64,000 nt of DNA from Schaalia sp. lx-260 (GCF_021083645.1 NZ_JAJNRQ010000002.1:310001-374000), one strand, 5' to 3'; positions 9,543 to 18,911 are shown, counted from the first letter of the stretch. Notes: generated by a model not told the origin, from the sequence alone. Numbers and translations: made by a program.

Positions 9543-10553
9543 TTAATGTGGTAGATCCATTGGAGGTGGAGTTTTCATAATAATTTCTATTTCTTCACGC
9601 CATCCGCTCGGTAAGGTATTTTCTGGAGATTCTAAGATTTCTGCACATAGTTTTTTCACTGCTACCCAGTCTTTTTGCGCTATAAAAAGGCTGATATGTA
9701 GCATTTTTTGTTTCATAGTCAACGGGTGATATTCCCCCAAAGTTTCACGACACTCATGTAGTAGCGCGTTCCACATCTGCGTTGCTTTTTCAACTTCCCC
9801 ACTGTCGTAGATATTCGCTGCTATTTCATGACGGATTCTCAAAGCGTATATACGGTTACTTTCTTTACTCATATCAATGTTTTCGATGAGTTCTTGATAT
9901 ATTTCAGTGGATTTTTCTGGGTGGCCGCTTAATGCATATGCTTCGGCTTCATTAAAGGCGACCATAGTTTTTAGGCTTCCGTCACATTCTGCGTCCTCAT
10001 TCATTTCTTCTTTCAGCTCTGCGTATTTTTGTGCTGCTTGTTCGTAGTCTCCGCAAATTTTGAAAGGCATAGCCGAGTTATTACGTATGGCATAGGTCAA
10101 TGGATGATGGTTTCCTAAGTATTTTTCTGCGTCCCGTATCAGGGTTGGGTAATCACGACGCGCAATATCGTCATATCCGCATACACATTTCCAGTACAGG
10201 TCACTATTGCGCGCAATCAAGGCAAGTTCATCATGCGGTTCCAGACGTTCATGCGCAATACGTGCCGCTTGTGCAGCATAGCGACGAGCCTGTGCAAAAT
10301 GTTGATCTTGCGCGTACCAGTCAACTAATAATTTCATCAGGCGTACATGAATTCGTGGATCTATTTCTTGATGGCGCGCCACATAATTTTCAACTTCTGC
10401 TATGGCATCATCATATTGATGCGCCTCAGCATACGCATAAGCTTGCTCCAAAGCGGGATCGTGTATGTCAATACCCTGTCTGACATTTTTCCCTTCATTT
10501 TCATAGGTATAAGCACATTCATGTGTGTCAAGCGTGCGATATAAAACTGGCAT
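9543..10553 (-). CDS. Tetratricopeptide-repeat protein, function unknown
   Basis: A 336-residue soluble protein made largely of helical TPR-like units: [56 protein letters not shown] and [14 protein letters not shown] carry the W/L/Y-A-P spacing of the repeat. Motifs such as [14 protein letters not shown] and [10 protein letters not shown] resemble the kinesin-light-chain-like repeats found in actinobacterial AfsR-type and FxSxx-COOH proteins. No catalytic or membrane segment is visible. The start MPVLYRTL is chosen over a codon 33 bases earlier because GGAGGAAG lies just upstream. It sits alone between lepA and the rpsT promoter, with a DnaA-box-like site in its upstream region. Confidence 0.75.
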   Translation of the reverse strand: MPVLYRTLDTHECAYTYENEGKNVRQGIDIHDPALEQAYAYAEAHQYDDAIAEVENYVARHQEIDPRIHVRLMKLLVDWYAQDQHFAQARRYAAQAARIAHERLEPHDELALIARNSDLYWKCVCGYDDIARRDYPTLIRDAEKYLGNHHPLTYAIRNNSAMPFKICGDYEQAAQKYAELKEEMNEDAECDGSLKTMVAFNEAEAYALSGHPEKSTEIYQELIENIDMSKESNRIYALRIRHEIAANIYDSGEVEKATQMWNALLHECRETLGEYHPLTMKQKMLHISLFIAQKDWVAVKKLCAEILESPENTLPSGWREEIEIIMKTPPPMDLPH

Positions 10554-10770
10554 CTTTTTCTTCCTCCATGCATGAGTGATACGCACTATGTGTTTCTTGC
10601 CTACACCTTCTCAAAATCATTATTCTTTCGCTCTCAATAAAGGAAATCTGTGGATAAAACCGATAGGGGCGATATCACATGTGAATAGCTGTACATATAT
10701 GTGATCGCATTCGTAAAAAGCAGGGATATTCAGAGGTGACCTCATTCACCCCTATTTACTCATGTAAAGA
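10554..10770. other. Divergent intergenic region between the TPR gene and the rpsT promoter
   Basis: No gene is seen. It contains TGTGGATAA (10649-10657, complement of the consensus DnaA box TTATCCACA), a perfect 10-bp palindrome TCACATGTGA near 10676, and GAGGTGACCTC, an odd-length palindrome near 10733. Any of these could be protein-binding sites; none is assigned. Confidence 0.4.
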
Positions 10771-10799
10771 TTGGAAGTATTGCTTCTTACTGTTAGAAT
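10771..10799 (+). promoter_or_regulatory. SigA-type promoter of rpsT
   Basis: TTGGAA (10771-10776), a 17-base spacer, then TAGAAT (10794-10799). Transcription would begin near 10806 and leave a leader of about 127 nt before the GTG of rpsT. Confidence 0.7.
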
Positions 10800-10805
10800 T
10801 ACCGA

Positions 10806-10932
10806 TTGGACTCCCGGCCTGGTCGGGCAGGGGGTCTGGTCTGAACCGTTCGTGGATGTCCCCACGTCCCAGTCCCGGTTCTGACACAGCCCTCACCGAC
10901 CTGTACGTACAAACACAAGGAGTCATTCAACT
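10806..10932 (+). promoter_or_regulatory. Structured GC-rich 5' leader of rpsT, candidate autoregulatory element
   Basis: The leader is much richer in G+C than its surroundings and folds on paper. Hairpin 1 pairs GACTCCC (10809-10815) with GGGGGTC (10830-10836). Hairpin 2 pairs GAACCG (10843-10848) with CGGTTC (10876-10881) and encloses CGTGG (10851-10855) with CCACG (10862-10866). AAGGAG at about 10918 is the ribosome site. S20 represses its own synthesis in E. coli; a similar role here is inference. Confidence 0.5.
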
Positions 10933-11199
10933 GTGGCAAACATTAAGTCTCAGATGAAGCGCATTCGCACGAATGAAAAGCGTCGTCAACGCAACCAGGC
11001 TGTAAAGTCTGAACTCAAGACTTTAGTTCGCAAAGCTCGCGAAGCTGTCGATGCTGGCGATAAAGAAGCAGCTATTGAAGCGCTTCGTGTCGCTTCACGT
11101 AAGCTCGATAAGGCTGTTTCCAAGGGTGTTATTCATAAGAACCAAGCAGCGAACCGCAAGTCAAAACTTGCTCGTCGCGTTGCTTCCCTTGGTGAGTAA
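10933..11199 (+). CDS. rpsT: 30S ribosomal protein S20
   Basis: An 88-residue, highly basic S20 that binds the 5' domain of 16S rRNA during early 30S assembly. The N-terminus [20 protein letters not shown] and the motif [27 protein letters not shown] are diagnostic. Start is GTG at 10933 with AAGGAG nine bases upstream. It is a single-gene transcript with its own promoter and a strong terminator just downstream. It stands next to holA and lepA as in other actinobacteria, with putP inserted between rpsT and holA. Confidence 0.98.
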   Translation: MANIKSQMKRIRTNEKRRQRNQAVKSELKTLVRKAREAVDAGDKEAAIEALRVASRKLDKAVSKGVIHKNQAANRKSKLARRVASLGE

Positions 11200-11223
11200 A
11201 ACTTTCAGTTATTCCAACTGATT

Positions 11224-11260
11224 AAAGGCGGTGTGATCCACAATCACACCGCCTTTCTTT
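11224..11260 (+). terminator. Rho-independent terminator after rpsT
   Basis: A perfect 14-bp stem, AAAGGCGGTGTGAT (11224-11237) with its complement (11243-11256), a 5-base loop and a short CTTT tail. Confidence 0.9.
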
Positions 11261-11425
11261 ACATGAAGAATCCCCATATTGTCAAGATATGTTCACACAT
11301 ACGTATGAGAACAGGAAAAACTATCATTTCGGTATGACATACAGTTTTTTCGTCTACAGTGGCCTTTAGTCCTATAAAAGGATGAATGTAAACAAACAAC
11401 GATGTTTGGAAGGAAAGGCGAACTC

Positions 11426-12907
11426 ATGGATACCTACTGGATGTATACAGCCCTAGGAGTTTACCTCCTTGCCATGCTCTTTTTAGGGTATGTCGCATAC
11501 AAGAAAACATCAACACACGAAGATTACATGGTCGGAGGGCGCCAACTTCCTCCACTAGTTGCAGCCCTTTCCGCCGGTGCCTCAGATATGTCAGGGTGGC
11601 TTATCATGGGACTGCCAGGTGCTATTTATACCACGGGACTTATTGAATCCTGGATCGCCATTGGCCTGACAATCGGCGCCTTTCTTAACTGGAAATTTGT
11701 TGCTCCACGTTTACGGGCCTACTCGCAAGTAGCCAAAAATTCCATCACCGTTCCTAGCTTCTTTGAAAATCGCCTAAAAGATTCCTCGCATATCCTGCGT
11801 ATTGTTTCCAGCATTATTATCTTAGTATTCTTCACGCTCTATATTTCATCTGGCATGGTAGCTTCCGGTGTTTTCTTTGAAAGCTCCTTCAATGGAAACT
11901 ACATCGTCGGCATGCTTATTGTCGTTTCAATTACCTTGCTCTACACATTCTTTGGAGGATTCCTCGGAGCTTCACTCACCGATGTCGCTCAAGGCCTCAT
12001 GATGATGGTGGCCTTGGGCGTTGTTCCTGTGGTGGGAGTTATTTCAATCGGCGGAATCGGCGCCGCCACGGAAACAATCCGGACGGTTGCTTCCGATAAC
12101 CTCTCATTTATCGGATATAACGGTTTTAGCATGGCCGTAGCTTTTTCAATCGTTTCAGGTATAGCGTGGGGCCTTGGTTATTTCGGACAACCACATATCG
12201 TCGTACGCTTCATGGCCTTACGTACCCCAGCTGAAGCCAAGAGCGCGCGCCGTATCGGTATGAGCTGGATGATAGTTTCTTTAGGCTGCGCAATCCTTTC
12301 TGGCCTTGTTGGTATCGCGTATTTCTCCCACGTACACCAAGAACTTCCAAATCCAGAAACCGTTATCCTACGTATGTCACAGCTATTGCTGCATCCTTTC
12401 ATTGCGGGCCTGATTCTCGCCGCTGTTTTAGCAGCAATTATGAGCACATTTGCCAGCCAACTTGTGGTATGTTCATCAGCCCTTGTTGAAGACCTATACC
12501 GGGTAGTACGTAAGAAAGAAGCCACTCAAAAACAATTGGTCCTCCTTGGACGTTTGGCGGTGCTTCTTGTCGCTTTAGTTGCGTTACTCCTTGCATTGAA
12601 TCCTTCAGGCACTATTCTTCAGCTTGTGAGTTTTGCTTGGGCAGGTTTTGGCGCATCCTTTGGGCCAATCACCCTTTTGAGTTTGTACTGGAAAAAACTC
12701 ACAAATTGGGGAGCATTAGCCGGTATGCTTAGCGGCGCAATCAGCGTATTTGTTTGGGATGCTATTAACTCTGATATTTACGAGTTACTGCCTGCATTTC
12801 TTATTGCGACACTCATCGCAGTGATTGTCAGCAAAGTGACGTACAAAGAACATCCTGAAATTACCGAGGAATTTTCCGCCATGAAGGATATGTTGGCTCA
12901 GCCATAA
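11426..12907 (+). CDS. putP: Sodium/proline symporter
   Basis: A 493-residue sodium:solute symporter of the PutP type (E. coli PutP has 502), with about 12-13 hydrophobic membrane segments. The sodium-site region SAGASDMSGW includes Asp55, the position known to be essential in E. coli PutP. The extended pattern GGFLGASLTDVAQGLMM and SIVSGIAWGLGYFGQPHIVVRFMA is typical of proline carriers. The start at 11426 is preferred over an ATG 24 bases earlier because GGAAGGAAAGG precedes it. A TATAAA hexamer near 11373 may be its -10. Likely role: proline uptake for nutrition or osmoprotection. Confidence 0.93.
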   Translation: MDTYWMYTALGVYLLAMLFLGYVAYKKTSTHEDYMVGGRQLPPLVAALSAGASDMSGWLIMGLPGAIYTTGLIESWIAIGLTIGAFLNWKFVAPRLRAYSQVAKNSITVPSFFENRLKDSSHILRIVSSIIILVFFTLYISSGMVASGVFFESSFNGNYIVGMLIVVSITLLYTFFGGFLGASLTDVAQGLMMMVALGVVPVVGVISIGGIGAATETIRTVASDNLSFIGYNGFSMAVAFSIVSGIAWGLGYFGQPHIVVRFMALRTPAEAKSARRIGMSWMIVSLGCAILSGLVGIAYFSHVHQELPNPETVILRMSQLLLHPFIAGLILAAVLAAIMSTFASQLVVCSSALVEDLYRVVRKKEATQKQLVLLGRLAVLLVALVALLLALNPSGTILQLVSFAWAGFGASFGPITLLSLYWKKLTNWGALAGMLSGAISVFVWDAINSDIYELLPAFLIATLIAVIVSKVTYKEHPEITEEFSAMKDMLAQP

Positions 12908-12931
12908 AGTCGAATCCTTTACATGTATATG

Positions 12932-12974
12932 CGGGTGTAGGTGTACCGATGATATGGCCTACACCCGTTTCTTT
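12932..12974 (+). terminator. Terminator after putP
   Basis: CGGGTGTAGG (12932-12941) pairs with CCTACACCCG (12958-12967), followed by TTTCTTT. It lies between convergent putP and holA; the T-rich tail is on the putP side. Confidence 0.8.
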
Positions 12975-12988
12975 GTATAACGAGCTTT

Positions 12989-13981
12989 TCAGTGCTCCCC
13001 ACGCAGACGACACAAAGCCACAACAGCTTTTTCAATGGCGCGGTGAGGGTCCTTTGAAGCACCTTTCACTTCTTCATCTGCACAGGCCAGCACACTAAAA
13101 GCAGTTGCTAAAGAGTTTTCACTCCATCCGCGTAATTGCCGTCGTGCTTGATCGACTTGCCACGGTGCCATACCCAAGTTATGTCCCTGACCAGGAAGTG
13201 ACACCTTTGCCATTTGACGAATTTTCATTGCTAAAGCAGCCACCAAAGGAACAGGATCTGTTCCTGTTGCTAAAGCATGTCTGAGCAGAGTAAGCGCTTG
13301 GGCCGTATTCCCCGAAATTGTTGCATCCGCTACTTCAAAGCCTGTTGCTTCTACACGTCCCGAATAATAGCGGCGCACATCCTCAACAGTAATACGCCCC
13401 TCCACATCAGCAATAAGCTGAGCTAAAGCAGCAGCCATTGAACGCACATCTGCTCCCAGTGCATCAACAAGTATATGGGCAGCCTCAGCATCAAGGGCTC
13501 GTCGCGCAGCTTTCGCATCCGCCATGAGTAAAGCGTATTTATCTTTATCTTTTTTCAAAGGTTCCGCTGATATAACAGGAAAACCCGCCTGCCCGATAGC
13601 ATCAATAACTTTTTTACCTTTCGCATTCCCGCCAGGATGTCGCAGGAAAAGCCATACATCCGACGCAGGATGCTTAATATAAGCCAAAAGATCAGTACTC
13701 AGCGACTCCCCCAATGTTTCCAGATCAGAAATAATCACCATACGCGCTTCACCAAAAAGCGAGGGTGAAGTCACCATATCCAGCTGGCCCGATTGGTAGG
13801 AAGCAGCCGATAAGTCCGTGCGTTCAACCTGCGGATCAGCTTCGCGTGCAAGGACCCTGAGGCGTGCCATTGCACGATCAGCAAGTAGTCCTTCACTTCC
13901 TTTGATGAGGACGATAGGGGCAAGGGAAATATTATGTATATCTACCTGTGGTGCTGCTACTCGTTTTTTCCCTGAAGCCAT
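12989..13981 (-). CDS. holA: DNA polymerase III subunit delta
   Basis: A 330-residue delta subunit, the clamp-loader component that opens the sliding clamp. Typical features are APIVLIKGSEGLLADRAM near the N-terminus, SLFGEARMVIISDLE, and the C-terminal helical domain with HALATGTDPVPLVAALAMKIRQM. A longer frame runs to 14104, but MASGKKRV at 13981 fits the family start better. It converges with putP; upstream lies the tRNA cluster on the same strand. Confidence 0.92.
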   Translation of the reverse strand: MASGKKRVAAPQVDIHNISLAPIVLIKGSEGLLADRAMARLRVLAREADPQVERTDLSAASYQSGQLDMVTSPSLFGEARMVIISDLETLGESLSTDLLAYIKHPASDVWLFLRHPGGNAKGKKVIDAIGQAGFPVISAEPLKKDKDKYALLMADAKAARRALDAEAAHILVDALGADVRSMAAALAQLIADVEGRITVEDVRRYYSGRVEATGFEVADATISGNTAQALTLLRHALATGTDPVPLVAALAMKIRQMAKVSLPGQGHNLGMAPWQVDQARRQLRGWSENSLATAFSVLACADEEVKGASKDPHRAIEKAVVALCRLRGEH

Positions 13982-14157
13982 GGCTGTCTTTCTATACGCA
14001 GTATCATGAACGCCTATATACGCTCCTCTAGTGTGACATGCTGGCACCTCATCAGCAGCATAACGGCTCTTCGGATTCTCAGCTTTTCTAAACCAGACAC
14101 GCACAAAAGGTAGCGAATGAAAGCTGTCAGAAATAATTCCGGAAAAGTAAGAAGAAA

Positions 14158-14232
14158 TGGTGGGCGATACTGGGATCGAACCAGTGACCTCTTCCGTGTG
14201 AAGGAAGCGCGCTACCGCTGCGCCAATCGCCC
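14158..14232 (-). tRNA. tRNA-Val (anticodon CAC)
   Basis: The reverse complement starts GGGCGATTGGCGCAGCGG and has the anticodon stem CTTCC/GGAAG around loop TTCACAC, giving anticodon CAC for GUG codons. The T arm contains GGTTCGATCC. A CCA follows the discriminator A (14158-14160), unlike its neighbours, and then a T-rich stretch that may end the array transcript. Confidence 0.95.
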
Positions 14233-14233
14233 G

Positions 14234-14304
14234 AGGTGGGTACGGGATTTGAACCCGTGTATACGGCTTTGCAGGCCGCTGCCTCGCCTCTCGGCCAACC
14301 CACC
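14234..14304 (-). tRNA. tRNA-Cys (anticodon GCA)
   Basis: The reverse complement starts GGTGGGTTGGCCGAGAGG. The anticodon loop is CTGCAAA, giving GCA. The discriminator is U, as required for cysteine tRNA. No CCA is encoded. It is the only cysteine tRNA in the window. Confidence 0.96.
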
Positions 14305-14347
14305 AAGGTATCCAATCAAAGCCCGGCAGGACTCTGCATGTAGACCG

Positions 14348-14420
14348 AGCGGATGACGGGACTCGAACCCGCGACCCTCACCTTGGCAAGGTGATGCTCT
14401 ACCAACTGAGCCACATCCGC
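14348..14420 (-). tRNA. tRNA-Gly (anticodon GCC), copy 1
   Basis: The reverse complement starts GCGGATGTGGCTCAGTTGG. The anticodon stem CACCT/AGGTG has a TTGCCAA loop, giving GCC. It appears identical over all 73 bases to the copy at 14548-14620. CCA is not encoded. Confidence 0.96.
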
Positions 14421-14474
14421 AAAACCACATTGCTTGGAGCTAAGGCTCCGATCATGCTGTGTCCAACATAATCG

Positions 14475-14546
14475 TGGGCGATACTGGGTTCGAACCAGTG
14501 ACCTCTTCCGTGTCAGGGAAGCGCGCTACCACTGCGCCAATCGCCC
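14475..14546 (-). tRNA. tRNA-Val (anticodon GAC)
   Basis: The reverse complement starts GGGCGATTGGCGCAGTGG with anticodon loop CTGACAC, giving GAC for GUC/GUU codons. It differs from the CAC isoacceptor at only a few bases outside the anticodon. CCA is not encoded. Confidence 0.96.
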
Positions 14547-14547
14547 G

Positions 14548-14620
14548 AGCGGATGACGGGACTCGAACCCGCGACCCTCACCTTGGCAAGGTGATGCTCT
14601 ACCAACTGAGCCACATCCGC
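14548..14620 (-). tRNA. tRNA-Gly (anticodon GCC), copy 2
   Basis: Sequence identical to copy 1 at 14348-14420. It is the first gene of the minus-strand array, transcribed Gly-Val-Gly-Cys-Val. It is separated by one base from the next tRNA, so the array is presumably one processed precursor. Confidence 0.96.
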
Positions 14621-14974
14621 ACTCGCTGTCACCCACGATAACACACACCGTTTGATGCGCGTTCCTCAGTGGGAACGGATGGAAGCTTAACAGTATTTGA
14701 CCCCAGATAAGAAATTGAGAGATGCGAGTCGGATCACATATTAAAGTAAAACGTTGATTTTCTGCCAAAATTTGCTTCTCATTTTTATCCGGCATCTGTC
14801 CATCACGTCAGTATCCATCGCAGGAGCACCTCAATTTCAACTCCACGCACCCTTCAGTACCGCACAAAATTTTCCGCACCCAACAGCACAAATATTTTCA
14901 CTTCACTGACTAATGCCCACACGTAATCGGCGCGCCTACCCAGCAAGAGCGCTTCAACGACTTACAGTAAACAA
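14621..14974. other. Intergenic region between the tRNA array and the DUF3000 gene
   Basis: This is a divergent region of about 350 bp. I see no gene. It should hold the tRNA promoter on the minus strand; a small inverted repeat CGTTCC...GGAACG lies near 14664. Near the right end is the TACAGT -10 of the DUF3000 gene. Confidence 0.4.
14963..14968 (+). promoter_or_regulatory. Candidate -10 element (leaderless) of DUF3000-rnd
   Basis: TACAGT, followed by six bases and then the GTG start at 14975. There is no ribosome binding site in between. Confidence 0.4.
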
Positions 14975-15535
14975 GTGAGTGAAACGGCAGTACCAGCGGA
15001 TTTTGTCACCGCTCTTTTATCTGTACGTGACGCCGCTCAACATCCACTGATGGAATACGAAGAAATCCCTGCCCCCACGCGCCTGGCCCCTTGGAATGCT
15101 GCTTTAACTCTGCGCACACGTGAGGAAAACTATGCTCAGCCACGCAGCACAGGACGTTTCGTTATACTCCACGACCCCCACACCCAACCCGGTTGGAATG
15201 GAACCTTCCGCGTCGTTGCACATATGCGCTCACAAATTGACGCAGAAATGTGTAATGATCCCTTACTTTCTGAAGCCATATGGCATTGGGCTCACGATTG
15301 CCTCGAAGAAGCCGGTGCTGGATATCATGACATCACAGGCACCGTTACCCGTGAAATCTCAGAATCTTTCGGAGGCCTCGACTTACGTGGAGCAACCCTG
15401 CATGTCGAATTACGCGCATCATGGACTCCCTACACGGCCTACCTTGGTGAACATCTGAGCGCGTGGAGTGAACTCATGTGTCGAACCGCAGGTATTACTG
15501 CCGCACAGCATATCATCGGAGTTCCTTTGTCATGA
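14975..15535 (+). CDS. DUF3000 family protein
   Basis: A 186-residue actinobacterial protein of unknown function, assigned to DUF3000 from overall sequence (EIPAPTRLAPWNAALTL, GRFVILHDPHTQPGWNGTFRVVA) and from its invariant place before a ribonuclease D gene and dxs. No catalytic motif or membrane segment is evident. Its stop overlaps the ATG of rnd (ATGA), so the two are translated together. The GTG start has no Shine-Dalgarno; the TACAGT element six bases upstream suggests a leaderless message. Confidence 0.88.
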   Translation: MSETAVPADFVTALLSVRDAAQHPLMEYEEIPAPTRLAPWNAALTLRTREENYAQPRSTGRFVILHDPHTQPGWNGTFRVVAHMRSQIDAEMCNDPLLSEAIWHWAHDCLEEAGAGYHDITGTVTREISESFGGLDLRGATLHVELRASWTPYTAYLGEHLSAWSELMCRTAGITAAQHIIGVPLS

Positions 15536-16776
15536 CTCCCCCTACAGTTTCATCCTTACCTCCAGGTAATTTTGCCGATCCTGTACTCATTACTGAACCG
15601 CGTGGAGGTATCCCACAAGTTATCGACACTCCAGAGGCTCTCGCACAAGCTGCGCAGACACTTGCTCAAGGCCGGCAACCCATCGCTTTGGATGTTGAAC
15701 GTGCTCAAGGGTTTCGCTACGGTACCGACCCGTACCTCATACAAATACGCCGTGAAGACGCAGGGCTTTTCCTCATAGATTCTCATGCCCTGCCCGACTT
15801 ATCCTCTTTAGCGCCCGCCCTGCATACCCTATGGATCTTGCACGCAGCCGATCAAGACTTACCTAACCTACGGCACGTCAATCTTGAGCCAACCGATATC
15901 TTTGATACGGAGATAGCCGCCCGCCTCCTAGGATATGAACGTTTTGGACTTGCTGCGGTATGTGAACGTACTCTCGGTTTGACCATGCTCAAAGACCATC
16001 AGGCTGCAAACTGGTCAGTACGGCCTCTGCCGCCGGATTGGCTGCGTTACGCATCTCTCGACGTTGAATTATTAACAGAACTTTACATACAGCTCAGTCA
16101 TCAGCTCCACGATATGCACCGTTGGGAATGGGCTCAACAAGAATTCACATACATTCGTCATCAGCCACCCCACACACCCAAAAAAGATCGCTGGCGCACG
16201 CTACCAGGGGCAGGGAAAATACGTGATCGTAGGGGGCTCGCACTTCTACGTGCCCTATGGGAAACACGTGAACGCTTAGCAAAAAGCATCGATATAGCGC
16301 CCACACTCCTCGTCAGAAATTCTGCTCTTATTCGCGCAGCCCAATACCCACCACGTAATAAACGGGCATTGCATGCCATAGCAGAATTTCGTTCACCGAA
16401 AGCTCGTGAATACAGCGATGAATGGATGCGAGCGATTACCTCCGTGAAAACACTAAAAGATTGCGAACTTCCTCTTTTGCACCCAACACGAGATCCTGCG
16501 TCTATACCAGAAGCCCGCAATTGGAAGCGTATTGATCCGGCAGCATATGCTCGCCTTATTGCAGTACGCGCAGCGGTTCAGTCAGTAGCTGAGCCACAAG
16601 GAATTGCCGCAGAAATCGTCTTGGCTCCGAAAGTGCAACGCTGGCTTGCATGGGCTCCTTATGAGGGAAAGCGACCACTATCTGAAGCGATTACCGCTCG
16701 TTTTCATGAGTCGGATGCTCGCCCGTGGCAAAAAGAACTCACCATGTCAGCAATCATTACAGCTCTTTGCGCATAG
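15532..16776 (+). CDS. rnd: Ribonuclease D-like 3'-5' exoribonuclease
   Basis: A 414-residue DEDDy exonuclease with an HRDC domain. The acidic motifs are ALDVERAQG (Exo I), HAADQDLPNL (Exo II) and YASLDVELL (Exo III, with the Tyr-x3-Asp of the DEDDy class). The HRDC part starts near DRRGLALLRALWETRERLA. A role in tRNA or other RNA 3' processing is expected from the family. It is translationally coupled to DUF3000. Start: ATG at 15532, inside an upstream-extended frame whose earlier codons overlap the preceding gene. Confidence 0.9.
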   Translation: MTPPTVSSLPPGNFADPVLITEPRGGIPQVIDTPEALAQAAQTLAQGRQPIALDVERAQGFRYGTDPYLIQIRREDAGLFLIDSHALPDLSSLAPALHTLWILHAADQDLPNLRHVNLEPTDIFDTEIAARLLGYERFGLAAVCERTLGLTMLKDHQAANWSVRPLPPDWLRYASLDVELLTELYIQLSHQLHDMHRWEWAQQEFTYIRHQPPHTPKKDRWRTLPGAGKIRDRRGLALLRALWETRERLAKSIDIAPTLLVRNSALIRAAQYPPRNKRALHAIAEFRSPKAREYSDEWMRAITSVKTLKDCELPLLHPTRDPASIPEARNWKRIDPAAYARLIAVRAAVQSVAEPQGIAAEIVLAPKVQRWLAWAPYEGKRPLSEAITARFHESDARPWQKELTMSAIITALCA

Positions 16777-16985
16777 GCGTTCATCATTACCATTACTCGT
16801 GGTTTGTTGTGCTTACGAAGATCACGTGCTTTCAGGGCTTCAACACACTCAAAGTCGCGTTGCCTCCCCTATGCGTACACAGGAGCTACAAAATACCGTG
16901 TGCAAGTAAAACCTTCTCAACTAATAACAAGTTATCGGGTTGATCTTCGAGCCCGTTATGGAACTGACACGTTTCAGGACGTGAA
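16777..16985. other. Convergent spacer between rnd and dxs
   Basis: About 210 bp with no gene and no obvious strong hairpin terminator for either side. Confidence 0.4.
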
Positions 16986-18911
16986 TCACCGGGTTTTCAC
17001 ATGTGAGAGTACAGCAGAAACAATTCCCTCATGGTCAAGACCAACTTCATGAAGAATATCTGAGCGTGTCGCATGGGCTAAAAATGTACGTGGGATTCCT
17101 AAAGCCATGACATCGCAGTTTTCTCCGGACAACAGATCGCGTACTGCCCAGCCGAAACCACCATCAACAATGCCATCTTCTACAGTCACTACAAGATCTA
17201 CATTCTTGGCACAGTCACGTAATTCTTCAGGAACAGGGAGTAACCAGCGTGGATCAACCACTGTGACATCATGACCGTGAGTTTCTAAAATATCTGCTGC
17301 AGCAAGGACGCTCGGCACTGTTGAGCCTGTAGCAACACACAGAATACGTTTCTTTTGAAAATCTCCCGCCTTATCTTTATCAGGCAGAGCCGCCTGATTT
17401 GAATTTTCGCGCAATATATCAATCATTGCGTGACGACGTACAGCAGGAATAGGCGCAGGCAACGGCCCTTTCCCGTAGCGAAGCACTGTTGGCGCGTCAG
17501 TAACAGCCACAGCTTCACGTAATTCCTCACGTAAAGTGACCTCATCACGTGGTGCTGCTAAGCGTAAAGACGGTACGACCTGAAGCATAGCGATATCCCA
17601 CATTCCATTATGAGAAGCCCCATCATCGCCTGTTACTCCCGCGCGATCCAAAACAAATGTGACCCCCGCGTGATGTAAAGCCACATCCATCAGTACTTGA
17701 TCGAAAGCACGATTCAGGAAAGTTGCATATAAGGCGACGACAGGATGCGCACCCATATACGCCATTCCCGCAGCTGAAGTCACCGCGTGTTGTTCCGCTA
17801 TTCCAACATCAATAACACGATCAGGAAATTCATCATTCATTGGGCCTAAACCCACAGGTAAAAGCATGGCAGCAGTAATTGCAACAATATGCGAATTTTC
17901 ACGTGCAATATCACGAATTTCTTCAGCAAAAACACTGGTCCAACCAAAACGAGCAGGAGCTACCGGTAAACCGGTTTCAGGATGAATCTGACCAACCGCA
18001 TGGAAACGATCAGCAATGTCTTTTTCTGCGGGAATATAGCCTCGGCCTTTTTCAGTAATCACATGAACAAGTACAGGACCTTCTAATGCGCGGGCACGTG
18101 TCAATAAATCCTCAAGAGCAAGAATGTCATGGCCATCAACTGGACCTAAATACTTCAAACCTAAGCCTTCAAACATAGCTTGTGGAATTAACGCATCTTT
18201 TAATCCAGATTTAATTCCATGGAGGGCATCGTAGGCGAAACGCCCAGGATCTCCCATTCTCATGAGGCGTTCTTTACCCCACGCTAAAGCGCGTTCGTAG
18301 CTTTTTGAACTTCGTAGGACATCGAGATGATGAGCAACCCCACCGATTGTGGGCGCATAGGAACGTCCGTTGTCATTGACGATCACCATGACACGACGAT
18401 GTTCATTCGCTGCAATGTTATTGAGAGCTTCCCAAGCCATTCCACCGGTTAAAGCACCATCACCGATTACTGCGATGGTCCATGACTGATCACCTTGGCG
18501 TTGTTTTTCACGCGATATACCGTCAGCCCACGAAAGGGAAGCCGAGGCATGTGAATTTTCTACAACGTCGTGGACTGATTCTTCGCGGCTCGGATATCCT
18601 GAAATACCACCTTTTTGACGTAAATCTGATAAATCCGATCGCCCTGTCAGCATTTTATGAACATAGGCTTGATGCCCTGTATCAAAAATTAATGTGTCAT
18701 GAGGGGAATGAAATACGCGGTGTAATGCGATAGTGAGTTCAACAACGCCAAGGTTCGGCCCTAGGTGCCCGCCGGTACGGGCAACTGTTTTGATCATTCG
18801 GCTGCGGATTTGCGCCGCGAGTATAAATAAATCAGCCGGAGTAAGGGTGCGTAAATCTGCTGGATGCTTGATGGCACCAAGCACATCTTTTTTCTCTTTT
18901 TTTCCGGCCAT
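16986..18911 (-). CDS. dxs: 1-deoxy-D-xylulose-5-phosphate synthase
   Basis: A 641-residue thiamine-diphosphate enzyme that condenses pyruvate and glyceraldehyde 3-phosphate in the first step of the non-mevalonate isoprenoid pathway. The TPP motif GDGALTGGMAWEALNN is present, as are GGHLGPNLGVVELT, GPVDGHDI, GIAEQHAVTSAAGMA and DRAGVTGDDGASHNG. Length is normal. It supplies precursors for the polyprenyl synthase at 45 kb. It is monocistronic here and divergent from the S9 peptidase gene. Confidence 0.97.
   Translation of the reverse strand: MAGKKEKKDVLGAIKHPADLRTLTPADLFILAAQIRSRMIKTVARTGGHLGPNLGVVELTIALHRVFHSPHDTLIFDTGHQAYVHKMLTGRSDLSDLRQKGGISGYPSREESVHDVVENSHASASLSWADGISREKQRQGDQSWTIAVIGDGALTGGMAWEALNNIAANEHRRVMVIVNDNGRSYAPTIGGVAHHLDVLRSSKSYERALAWGKERLMRMGDPGRFAYDALHGIKSGLKDALIPQAMFEGLGLKYLGPVDGHDILALEDLLTRARALEGPVLVHVITEKGRGYIPAEKDIADRFHAVGQIHPETGLPVAPARFGWTSVFAEEIRDIARENSHIVAITAAMLLPVGLGPMNDEFPDRVIDVGIAEQHAVTSAAGMAYMGAHPVVALYATFLNRAFDQVLMDVALHHAGVTFVLDRAGVTGDDGASHNGMWDIAMLQVVPSLRLAAPRDEVTLREELREAVAVTDAPTVLRYGKGPLPAPIPAVRRHAMIDILRENSNQAALPDKDKAGDFQKKRILCVATGSTVPSVLAAADILETHGHDVTVVDPRWLLPVPEELRDCAKNVDLVVTVEDGIVDGGFGWAVRDLLSGENCDVMALGIPRTFLAHATRSDILHEVGLDHEGIVSAVLSHVKTR

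Noticed and set aside
14117-14795. Short frames on both strands with phrases like DRTSDLFRVKEARYRCANRP
   Set aside because: These are translations of tRNA genes and their flanks, a known annotation artefact.
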